Positions 32,621-43,532 of a stretch of DNA of 64,000 nt are shown one piece after another. The first letter of the stretch is position 1, and the number at the start of each line of letters is the position of its first letter. The stretch is from the NCBI GenBank assembly GCA_947044365.1, contig OX345636.1, positions 47,059,037-47,123,036 of the forward strand. Reading direction: 5' to 3'. This DNA comes from Petrosia ficiformis (Eukaryota > Porifera > Demospongiae > Haplosclerida > Petrosiidae). The notes under the pieces were generated by a model. That model saw nothing but the letters and a program-made list of their open reading frames with translations. It made no database searches and was not told where the DNA came from. A program made the translations under genes and the position numbers.

Positions 32621-35600
32621 ATGGAGCAGTTGGTTAAATATCTGTTTGTTTTCTCCATACTAACAACAAGTGCCACAGGTGGTGAGTAAATTGTGAATAT
32701 TTACCTAAATTCAAATTGATGACTATCTCTATGTAGAAACTGCTGATGGAGCATTGCGTTTAGTCAGAAACAATCAGTATTCCACAATCCAAGCTTGGAG
32801 TTCTGGTATAGTGGAGATTTACTATGATGATGATGACGTTTGGGGTAATATTTGTGATGATTCTTACTTTGGCTACAACGAAGCAAATAACTTGCATTCA
32901 CTGGTGCTTCTAGTTACGGAAATTCAGGAGATATCACTATGTTAGTTTATATACTATACTTCTACACTCCGAGACTGCACTCAAATTGTCATAGCACGAG
33001 TGCTGGCTATGCAGCCTATGCTATATAGCCTTAAAGAACGTGCAATGTAAATGTTTTAAAACATGAGGCATATTGAATAACCTCTTGTACTATTTGACTG
33101 AAGGTCAATGCACACATTCAGTATAATTAACTGATCACAATACTCAGGAAATTAATTTGTACACATTTTGCACCATGCATGGAGGCAGGACATTTTAAAA
33201 TTCCGCTCTTGAGTTTTATATCATTAATAGTACTATCGCAATACTTTTCTCCTTTTTAGATATGGTACTGACATAAATTCAATGTTGATTGAAGATGTGT
33301 CTTGCTCCAACAGCAATTATCTTGTATTATTACAGTGTAGTGTATCTGACCAGTATTCTAGTGAATGTAATAACCATGACAAAGATGTTGTGGTTACATG
33401 CTGTGAGTAATTTATGCATATATGTATAGTACTGAAAAAAACACAAGACAATAATGTTTTATTATTTGTGTGACTTACTACAATTTATTTTAAAATTCAC
33501 TTTTCTGTCTATATAAACAAAAATAACATAATTATTTATAGTTTTTATTAGACGTTCTCGCTCCAGTTAGAGTCGTGAGCATTTAAAGTTTATAGTGTAA
33601 CTTATGAAGTACCGGTACCACTCACACTAAAAGTGGTTTTTGTCATACAGTTTCCTCAATTCTCCCAAACACACTTGTCTACAGGTAGTATTTCATGAAA
33701 GAAACTATAGCTAGCTAAACTTCAGATTTGTAGGAATAATTATGAAAGTTTGCAAGAATAATTTCGGATAATACTTATTTTGTTGAATAATCTGTTAATG
33801 ACAAATATTGAATAATAATTATTATTATGATGAAACCAAAATTGCCTTGTACTGTCATCTTGTGCTCGGCGTGCAGTCATGCACAAGATGATGGTACAAG
33901 GTATAAACTATGATGCTAATGACACTGATGCTTATAACAGAATAGAGCAAATATACATGTTTCACATTGATTTTACTGTTTTTTTAATAATCAATCTCAT
34001 CAGATTCAACTCGAATTTGGGATAACCCTTACTCTGGTCAGATCCGTCTAACCGGAGGAACATATTCGAATGAAGGGCTCCTGGAAGTCTATTGCAATGA
34101 ACAGTGGGGAACAGTATGTGATGATACATTTAGCTTCAATGATGCCTATGTAGCGTGCAAACAGTTGGGCTATAATGACTATAATCACTATGATCATTTA
34201 GCTATGTGAGTTGGAACCTTCTTGTGATTGTGAATATATTGTGCATGAGCAATTACAATAAGTGTCAATTATCACACCTAAAGTCTTAATAATATTCATA
34301 TTCTGTTGTGCTAATTGCTAATTTTTGAAGTATGTAAACATTTTGATTATCTTGTAGAACTGGGTCATCTCAGCCTATTTGGTTTGATGATGTTCATTGC
34401 AGTATTGGAACTTATAATTGTCTTACTACTTGTCAAAGTTGTCCATCTGTTCAAGATCATAATTGTGATCACACTGAAGATGTCACACTTGACTGTGGTA
34501 AGTATAAATACACGATGTACTTGTAGTTTTACTTTTATACTGCAGAAACATCATCTTGGAGAAGTGATGTGGTTATCACTGGAGATACTTGTGATTTTTC
34601 AGGTATGCGTTAACCAATATGTATTTGGTTTAACAACAAGAAATAGACATTTATACAACTGCATTTTAAATTCTTTCTGTAGCAGTAACATACAAGAGTT
34701 ATATTCATTTATAGATAACTTACACTTGGAGGTCCTAATGATTTTATATTATACTTGATGTTGATGTTCTTCTTATGCACTGTATGTATAGCATGAATGA
34801 CATGTTAGTAGCTTTAATGATACCTTCAGCTTCACGTTGCATATAATATAACAAAATTAGTAGCCTCATTTATACTGACAAGACACACAGAAGAATTCTA
34901 TGACTATGATCAGATCACTCAAAAAACAAATGTACTATTTCTTATTAAAAGGTCCTGATACAACTACTGCTGTAACAACTACAAGCACCTCTATAGATAC
35001 CTCTTCTAGCAGAGCTTCAACTGCTACAAGCACTTCAACCACATCAGCTACTTCTTCTAGCATTAAATCTACAATTTCCACTACTACTTCAAATGCTGTA
35101 ACATCAACCGTAACACCTACTGATGAACCTGTTTCTTGTGAGAACAATTATTTATGTACAACATTATTTTGTATGTGTTTGATACAGCCAACTCTGTACT
35201 CTAAATATAACTCAGCCTAGTTGGAGTGCAGATGGATGTACTCTAGCACAAATACACACACAAATTATTATGTATCATTACATAATTTATATATAATAAA
35301 TATATATTATAATAAATTAGATATATATTATAGTAATTTAGCTGTATAGCATTATATCATTATATGATATAGAATTGTGTATGACAAAGTAAGAAATATT
35401 ATTTATAATTGTGTATGACTTTATTGCACTCAACCCTAATATAGATGTTATTGTTGGCGCTGGAATAGGTAGTGGAATTTTACTTGTTACTGTTATAATT
35501 GGTATAGCTGTCTGTGTTTGTTGTTTTTTTGGATGTAAAAAAGGAAGTAACAGAAGTGATAAGAAGTCTTCAAAAGTGCAATCTTCAGATATGCAAATGC

Positions 35601-35800
35601 AACAGACAAGTCAATATCCTACATTACAAACTCCCACATATGCTACTGACCCACATTATGTTCAAAATCCAATTACCACATATCCTACAGACCAAAGAGT
35701 TATGTACTCTCCACACTATTCTCAAGAATACAATCAACAGCTTTACCCTCCACAAGTAGGACCGGATGCAGGAAACCACTATCCCTATTACAATTACTGA
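32621..35800 (+). CDS. SRCR receptor gene B (signal, two SRCR domains, Ser/Thr stalk, TM, Tyr-rich tail)
   Basis: Exons: 32621-32681 (signal peptide, MEQLVKYLFVFSILTTSA), 32737-32940 and 33260-33402 (SRCR a), 34004-34205 and 34358-34497 (SRCR b, with YNCLTTCQSCPS), 34546-34602 (linker, GDTCDFS), 34952-35137 (mucin-like stalk, almost all Thr/Ser), 35445-35800 (TM SGILLVTVIIGIAVCVCCFF, then tail, stop TGA). All phases agree except exon 2, which is 204 nt where 1 mod 3 is required. About 10 nt are missing at EAN-[VVCQ]-LAFTG, costing the conserved Cys. The present frame is therefore broken, or this allele or sequence is in error. With those 10 nt the product would be 452 aa. The tail has over ten Tyr; SQYPTL fits the ITIM consensus. 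Likely role: cell-surface pattern or self recognition, inferred. Confidence 0.75.
33845..33901. repeat. Short perfect-arm hairpin in gene B intron
   Basis: CCTTGTACTGTCATCTTGTGC pairs with GCACAAGATGATGGTACAAGG across a 14-nt loop, with one mismatch. It may be a miniature foldback element. Confidence 0.7.
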
Positions 35801-35989
35801 GCTCTAAAGAAAGTATTATGATTGCTTTATTCCTGTATTAATGAATTATATAATTATAATAACTATATTACTATAATTATACAAATTATTAAGCAATTGC
35901 TGAACAGACGTTAATTGTATATCTATAGTTGCTGCATTTTTCAAATACATTGTATATTAATTAATAAGCATATATAACATTAGCTTGTC

Positions 35990-35995
35990 AATAAA
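35990..35995 (+). other. Polyadenylation signal of SRCR gene B
   Basis: AATAAA lies 190 nt past the gene B stop, before the convergent gene C. Confidence 0.55.
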
Positions 35996-36186
35996 GACTG
36001 TTATGTTATTATTTATTTGTACAATAATAATGGTAGTGGTTAGTTTAATTTTGTCATTTGTCTGTTGCTGATACATGAATGAATATTAGTGAATGTATAT
36101 ACATGTGGCAAGGGGTCGGGTCAGTTCCTTAATGCTCTCTGTTAGACATTAAAACAGAAACATGCGGAAATTGCAAATGGAAGTAC

Positions 36187-36222
36187 TAGGTGCATGTGGT
36201 ATATATATACCACATGCACCTA
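36187..36222. repeat. 36-bp perfect palindrome between convergent genes B and C
   Basis: TAGGTGCATGTGGTATAT is followed with no spacer by its exact reverse complement. It lies between the 3' ends of gene B (35800) and gene C (36474). Confidence 0.95.
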
Positions 36223-36308
36223 ACATATATATATAATTAAATAATATCTGTATCTGCTAAAGCGGCATAGAACATTTCACCTAATATGAACTATACTGCA
36301 GGTTAAAT

Positions 36309-36314
36309 TTTATT
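36309..36314 (-). other. Candidate polyadenylation signal of SRCR gene C
   Basis: TTTATT on the plus strand (AATAAA on the minus strand) lies 160 nt past the gene C stop. Confidence 0.45.
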
Positions 36315-36473
36315 CAAAAAATAAACTGGTCATAAATATATATAATTATACATATAATTATTTACTTTCATGTGACCTATAAAAAACTATTACAGATCTA
36401 TTTAAAACAAAAGAGCTTAATAATAAAAATATGCAAAAAATTGTGTAAACTTATAAGCTTCGCATAACTAAAA

Positions 36474-39400
36474 TCACTTAAAATTGGCATAGTTTACAGA
36501 TTTTCTTGTACGAGCATTTGCACCAACTCCCACACCAAGACAGCAACATACACACCATGGCACTGTTACAATCAAGACCACAATAATTGAAAAACCACAA
36601 ATGGAGAATATGACTATGGTGGCAATGATAGCTGCAGCCAGACCAAGTGCTTCTGTAAGAGTAGATAACAAATTGTTTTATGACGATCAGAAGAATGTTC
36701 ACAAAATAGTACATAACATAATTATGATAATAACACAAACCTATTACATTGCACTAACTATATGATTCATGAGTTGTATTGTGCTATAAAATTGTAATTG
36801 CCGTTTTAGTTTTACGAGGTTAAAGGACATAGGACATAAAAATTTAATCCGAGTCTAATTCACCATTTGCTAGTTTATTCTAATAAAATCTAATTGGTAG
36901 ACTTCTTTTTTTAATCGCTCTTGCCTCAAACATTTCCAGTTGAGGAGCTTTTGTTTTGGAATACATTTGTGTGCTGTGGGTGTGTCACTGCAATATGCAT
37001 GCATAGACATTTACAACAGAACTGTCAGTGGTATAGCCAGACTCCAGATATTACCTGGGCAGAATGTTTTTGGTGCACAAAGCAGCGGGCGAAAATTTTG
37101 TATATCTAATTAATTATTCATAGTGGGTGTGGTCAGTTATTTTCTATTGTTTTGATTAATAATTAACGATTATAATACAAATGTCAGTTGCAGTTGATCT
37201 TTGGTGTTTCATAATCAGTGCTTTTAGTGTTTCTAATGTCAGTTCTCTTGCTTTTATACTGAAGTAACTCAAGTAAACTAACAAGTCTGATTTCCATGGG
37301 AATTCACTAATTCAATATGTATGATGAGATTCACCAGGGCATATGCCAAGGCTACCCAAACCCACCACCACCCCACCCCCCCAACTGGTTATGCCACTGA
37401 GAACTGTACCATGTCATCATCATTTCCATTCTTCATAATTATATTCCCATTCTTATACATCTCATATATCAGCCTGACCATTTTATATTTTTAGTTCATG
37501 TTGTATTGCATGCAATTGATGCTAATGTGACATCAATCCTTACCATTAGCATATTTGCAGGTATTAATTTCATGATTTCTGTTACCAGCTGAAGTATCAT
37601 AAGCTAAGAGAAAAATAATGAATTATTAATAATAATTATTGACTAGCATCAGATTAGTCTTGTTTTACTGATATTTCAAATAGAGGAAACAAAGATGAGG
37701 ATAATATTAATAATAATTATGGATACATTCGTGTGATATAGCAACCAACTTTCATTACTTACTGCATGGAGAGATGAACTTATTAGAAACCCAATTGATA
37801 CCATAGCGAGTCTTTGTTAAAAAAAAAACAGGCCAGTTTTGCTATATATAAATTTTAGTGGTATAAGTCACATGACTAAACTAATTTGACTGGTTCTGCA
37901 GCAAATCCTGAGAACCTCACAAAATCTATCCACAATAATTTCCCTAACAATTCCTCTCCATTGGCCACATGAGACTATTGCTTCTGATTATGTGGTCTTA
38001 ATAATACTCAAAACAATGCTTTGGGAATGAAAAATGCATTTTCACATGGGTGGTGTAACCACAGTAACTTGCAAATGAATTCGTCAGTTACCATGTGTTA
38101 CAACCTGGAAAGTAAATGTCAGGTATTTCTTGTATTTGTGTGCATAAATCCGAGTCCTACATACCTACATTCATCATTCAAGTAAGCTATAGGTATGCAC
38201 ATTCAAAATATCAGACATGACTAAAACATGGAACAAAATTGAAATAAAAATGCACATGGAATAAAAACCACATGCATTTAATTGCATTTATAAAAGTACT
38301 TTCCGTGCCCGTTCACCAGACCATAGGGTCTAAGTAAATTAGGGTTCAAATCTGAACAAAATTAGTTATAATTATAAAACTTATTCATTAAAAATATTAT
38401 AATAATTATAATTATTATACATGGCACAAAATAATGTTAACAGATAGTAGTAACAGTATAATTATCTGTGCCATGAATATAATTGTAGTTTACTCAATTT
38501 AGATTTGCAAGTAGCAAGGTCATTCTTAAACAAAAGAACTTACTGCATTTAACAGTCATATCTTGTGTGTGATTGCAACTTGAAATTGCATCATCTAGAC
38601 TAGAAGGGCAAGTCTGACAGAAAGCGACACAAGTTTTTGAAAGATCACAGTCAACATCTTTCATCCAGATTGGTTGGGTTGAGTTGTCAGTTCTAATAAA
38701 TAAATCAAATTTGAATTCTGATGCAGCTAATAGTCAATTTTTTTCCTTACATAGGCAGATCGTCCCAATCAACAACATTAGTGTATCCAAGTTGTTGGCA
38801 TATAACATTAGCAAAGTCTGTGTGATCACTAGTTTCACACACAGTTCCCCATTTCTCATTGCAGTATATCTCCACACGACCTTCTGTTACAAACTGCCCA
38901 TCAACTAGACGTACCATGGCATCAAATGGAGTGTCCCAAAGTTTACCGCTATCTATACAAAAAACATTGTATGAAGCAGTGACCCTGCCACTGGAGTGCT
39001 TATGTGCATGAATATAGGTGTGCGTTTGTCTGTTGGTGTGTGTGTGTGTGTATGTGTGTAAAAGAGTGTTTGTGTGTGTACATGTGGGTGTACGTGTGTG
39101 TATGTTGGTGTGTATTGGTATATTTGTAATCATATATTTTTTTTTTCTCTGTAAAACGTTATACAAGTTTTGCATGCATATTTACATGATCTATAATTAT
39201 AATCTTAAAACATGTTACTATAATTTACATAGTTATTGTTCATCATAAATATTTTATATCTAATATAACTTACTACAGGTGACGGTAACATCATCAGTAT
39301 CAGCACACACTGGATTTGAATCATTATAGGTACATTGTAACATCACAAGTAAGTTACTGTTATCGCAAACCACATTATGCAACAATGGTGGATTTTGATC

Positions 39401-40893
39401 TAAACCAAAACTATAAATGAAAAGAGCAAAATCATGATTCCAAGTACTTGGAAATTTATTGTATCAAAAAATTTCATCTGTGAAACTTTTGTTGAGTGTA
39501 ATATAACTTTGCAGTAGTATAAACAATTGTTAATATTGAGGTATGAAAATCACCATTATGTCATTATCATTCCTTTTACTATTATATTTATAAAATTATA
39601 TTCAAAGACTCAAAGCAACTATTGCTCTTTTCTTATACAAGTGCATGCAATTGAACATACTAAGTGGCTATAAAAGTTTACTATTCCATACAAAATAAGG
39701 CTTTTGTAGATCTATAGCTAGCACTACCAAATTAGGTTTATAATATCGATCACTTTCAAGCACATCACAACTCAACTACGCAAGCTTGAAAGACTTTTCC
39801 CACCCTGCAAGTGAGAGTTTGGCTAAAAGATATTGGTCTAAAAATGACCACCATACTCTGTATGCAGTTATATAGTGCATTAATTGTATATGTGTGTGTC
39901 TGTAAAAAACAAACCTTGCCTTCCCAGCTGAAGAAAATGAGGATGCACTAGTAAATCCCAATTGATGGCAGACCACATCGGCACTGCTTTTTGTAAAGCT
40001 GCTGTTAAAACAAACATTGCCCCATGAATTTTTATAGTAGACCTGCAATATCCCACTTTGTAAGGTTTTAGAACTATCTCCATTGCGATAAAAGCGAATT
40101 GCTCCATTTTCAGGTTCACTTTGAGCTATATAAATAAATACCTTGTAATGATATACATACATTTATTAAATAGTAAAAGTTTCAGATTTCAAGTAATTGG
40201 ATAATTATTTAGCTTTGTGATTGATCTTGCAGTTCCATCCCTTTTATGATATTCATAGTGGCACATGAGACTATTAGCATCTCCCAAGTGAATGGATTTG
40301 TTTATTCATTCATTACATGAACATATTCAGTGTTACAATTGTGCACGGTCATGCTATGGGATTAATATTGCATGCTTGTACATTACTCAATTGAAGCTTG
40401 CAATGCACCACAAGTACATATTTACTGTTAAAAGTTTGAGAGAAAACATTATCAATTGATGTGACAAATATATTTGCAAACTAACTGAGATTTATCGAGG
40501 TTAAATAACACACCATGTTATTCAAGCTCAATAAAACTCATAATTGAATATAGCAACATTATAACAAGTATCTATGCAGATTACTTGCTTGTGATTCCTA
40601 GTGGAGTTATAACTAATTAATAACCCTTGTTTAATTACAGAAGGTATGTATACTGCATCAGACACAACTATAGTATATATATATAATTATAGGTAGGATA
40701 ATAATTTTAAAAACGGCTTCAGTTGTGGCAAACACATTGATTATAATATAACAATAATTATAGCAATATAATAGATACGAATACTTGCAGTATTAGTTAT
40801 CCTTCCTCACAGTCAGTAATCTTTATTGCAACACGACTCACCTTGAACGACAGCTAGTAAGGAGATCATTACAACCAGAGGTAGAGAAGACAT
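36474..40893 (-). CDS. SRCR receptor gene C (complete, 7 exons, 329 aa)
   Basis: Exons from the start: 40893-40842 (signal peptide MSSLPLVVMISLLAVVQ), 40125-39915 and 39410-39274 (SRCR a), 38952-38751 and 38692-38544 (SRCR b), 37603-37544 (linker), 36652-36474 (TM and tail, TGA). The lengths sum to 990 nt with every junction in phase and GT/AG ends. SRCR a lacks the first Cys position (LQVYYKN-WGNVC). SRCR b has it (VEIYCNE-WGTVC) and the signature KTCVAFCQTCPS. The linker reads YDTSAG...NTCKYAN. The last exon has a hydrophobic run of about 35 residues, then CCCLGVGVGANARTRK and a short tail without signalling motifs. Clustered Cys at the membrane edge could be palmitoylated (inference). An upstream tandem array (41125-41444) repeats a motif also present next to the start. 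Confidence 0.85.
39030..39112. repeat. GT-rich simple repeat in gene C intron
   Basis: Interrupted (GT)n with TGTGTGTATG words. Open frames across it are compositional. Confidence 0.8.
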
Positions 40894-40932
40894 GTGTGCC
40901 GTGCCGGTTAGTGATCGTGCTGGTTAGTGGAT
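40894..40932 (-). promoter_or_regulatory. Motif pair directly upstream of the gene C start
   Basis: On the minus strand the 40 nt before the ATG read CACTAACCAGCACGATCACT then AACCGGCACGGC, two copies of the CACTAACYGGCATGGC word that is repeated in the array at 41125-41444. Confidence 0.4.
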
Positions 40933-41124
40933 AAAAAAACTTTGACACACCTCTAAACTAATGTCACGCCCTTAATTATTCAAGCTAGCTAGAGCGCTCG
41001 ACCTGAACTGATGCAGATAAAAGGATAGCTAACAAGAACAAGTATAGCCTTGTTAGCATTTTAAGTCTAGATTTGCCAACATGTTAGTGATTTAGTTTAC
41101 TTGGCTACAGATTTCAAATAAAAC

Positions 41125-41444
41125 AGCCATGCCAGTTAGTGATATTGAGTTTCTCACTAACCAGAACACTTGAACATGTAATAATAGCCATGCCAGTTAG
41201 TGATATTGAGTTTCTCACTAACCAGAACACTTGAACATGTGATAATAACCATGCCAGTTAGTGATATTGAGTTTCTCACTAACTAGAAACTTGAACATGT
41301 GATAATAGCCATGCCAGTTAGAGTTTCTCACTAACCAGAACACTTGAACATGTGATAATAGCCATGCCAGTTAGTGATATTGAGTTTCTCACTAACCAGA
41401 ACACTTGAACATGTGATAATAGTCATGCCAGTTAGTGATATTCA
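41125..41444. repeat. Tandem 61-bp repeat array upstream of gene C, with internal dyad
   Basis: Units start at 41125, 41186, 41247, 41307, 41360 and 41421 (last one partial). Each holds GCCATGCCAGTTAGTGATAT, TGAG, TTTCTCACTAACCAG, and AACACTTGAACATGTGATAAT. GTTAGTGA and TCACTAAC form an 8-bp inverted pair, and the 41307 unit has lost about 8 nt of one arm. The array begins 232 bp upstream of the gene C ATG. It could be a minisatellite or a promoter-proximal protein-binding array. Confidence 0.9.
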
Positions 41445-42239
41445 GCCCCCTTAAAAAAGAGTGCCGATCAAACTGGGACTATTTGTGGGAATGATGGACC
41501 ACAACATATATACACAAGTGTGTATATAAGACCATAGTCCTATAAGTTGTGAGGAACCAAAGTGCCGTCAGAATCCGCAGAGTGGTAAGTCCAACAAATC
41601 GACCAGAAAGACCACAATTTCCAAAGTGGACCCTTTAAGCTAGGAGGCATTATCCCTCATTACCCAAGGCTTGGGTAATAGCTAATGTGGTTCGAGTTCA
41701 GGCCCAAAACAGAAGGTTATTTCAAGCTCATCATTAGCACCATTTTTTTCAAAAATCAAGCTAAGAGTTGCGCTCTTATATAATTACACCATAGAAAAAA
41801 CAAGTATATCACTAGCTATAGCATCAGAGTGATTACTATACACCCAAGTGATAATAACAATTCCATTTGCATGCACATGCATGGAGCACATTACAAATAA
41901 AAATGCACTTATGTAGTGCTAGGGTATGGCACCATTTGTCAACAAATTTTACTTAAACAATATCACTACTACATAAACTATACACTATAACAATACTTTA
42001 TAAACTATACATATACTATAATATATATATAATATGCTTATATATGTATAATTATATATATATTTGGTTGACTCTTTTCCATCCACGTTGGGAAACATGG
42101 CACTGACACACTCCGAGAACAGTTTTCCTTTTCAGACAGGTTCGATGTTCATGAATTGATTTCACATAAACCAGCTTTGAAGCATATATCACGACTCACT
42201 TTGAAGTGGTGAGAAGTTGGCTAGGTATATATACAGCAT

Positions 42240-42346
42240 ATATAGTATATACATGTATATATATATATTATATAATTATATAATATATATATATATATAA
42301 TTATATATAATTATATAATATATATATATATATAATATATACTAGG
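42240..42346. repeat. (AT)n-rich low-complexity tract
   Basis: Alternating TATATA with short AATTAT interruptions. It separates the 5' side of gene C from the 3' side of gene D. Confidence 0.85.
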
Positions 42347-43422
42347 GTGTGGTGGTGGTGTATGTATACGTATATACATACAATGATATATGAACCATTT
42401 GCATACACCTGGAATATTCAATATTACATACTATGTTGCACAGGAGAAATACACTGTACATTGTACTGTGTCCGGCTGGTTAAAGCCAAATGTATACACA
42501 ATGATATATGAGGAAGCATAATTATGTGTATACACTTACAATTATTGCATTCCATAGTGATCACGTGACAACTTTTTTGTGTAGTTCTTTGGAATTAAAA
42601 ACCGTTATAGTTCTTTTTATTTTAGTTCTAGTACAAAAACTAGAATACTAGAAATTTTCCTTATTAAAATCCAATACTAGAACTCAAGTAATACTAGAAC
42701 TAAAATTAATTATCCACACTAGAACTAACACTAGAGCTAAAATATAAATAACTTTCAACTGATACTACAACTAAAAGTTTTTCAGCCAGCTGCAGAGTAG
42801 CTGGTAGCTACTAAAACTAAAATAAAATTCTGGACTATATATATAGAACAACACTATTTTCCTGAAATCTGATTGGGTTGCAACTATAGTTGCAGCCAGT
42901 ACAAATGATGGTATATGTATGTCCACAGTCTTTCAGCAGCTGCAGAGGTCTGGCAACATTCTTATCGAGTTGCATCTGCCCCTCCCCCTAGTACAACCTT
43001 AAAAATAAATTCTACTAAGACCGTAAGAATAACAGAAGTGGCATCTGATGAAATATATGATTTCAGGTTAGCTCACTATGGTTCCAGTTATTTCTGTCAT
43101 AATAATTATTATGATTAGAAGAGGTCATGCTTTTATTATAATTATCTCGATAATTATGATGTACACACCTCACATTGAACTTGAAAGATGTGATCAAAAA
43201 GGAAGACTAGTATAATTTGGAAGTAGGAACATGTTAAGTTCAAAGAAAGGTTTAAAAGCTATTAGTTTAAATCATAATAATAATAATACCATAATAAATG
43301 TGTATACTCCACAAACTCAAACAAGCTAAAGTTAAATAAGAAAGAGTACAAATGTATGTATCTGAGCATGCATGCTAAAAAACTAATGTACTCTGGAGCA
43401 AATAGAAATAAAAGAATCTCCT

Positions 43423-43440
43423 CCCCCCCCCCCCCCCCCC
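43423..43440. repeat. C18 homopolymer
   Basis: Eighteen C in a row, followed by TTCCCCC and an A-run, about 95 bp past the gene D stop. Length may be uncertain in the assembly. Confidence 0.9.
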
Positions 43441-43532
43441 TTCCCCCACAAAAAAAAAAAAACAAACAAATAATACATACGAATCACATAACCCATGTAT
43501 AATAAGAGAAGTTATTCAAACAATTGATAACT

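Noticed and set aside
34935..35147. Val/Glu-rich minus-strand frame
   Set aside because: It is antisense of the Thr/Ser stalk exon of gene B.
39018..39248. Val/Cys-rich plus-strand frame, and a Thr/His-rich extension of the opposite frame
   Set aside because: Both are produced by the GT-rich simple repeat in the gene C intron. The real exon starts at 38952.
41125..41444. Regular repeat array as a CRISPR-like locus
   Set aside because: Units are contiguous 61-bp tandem repeats without unique spacers, in an intron-bearing animal locus.
43262..43465. Gly-rich minus-strand frame
   Set aside because: It is translation of the C18 run and neighbouring low-complexity DNA.
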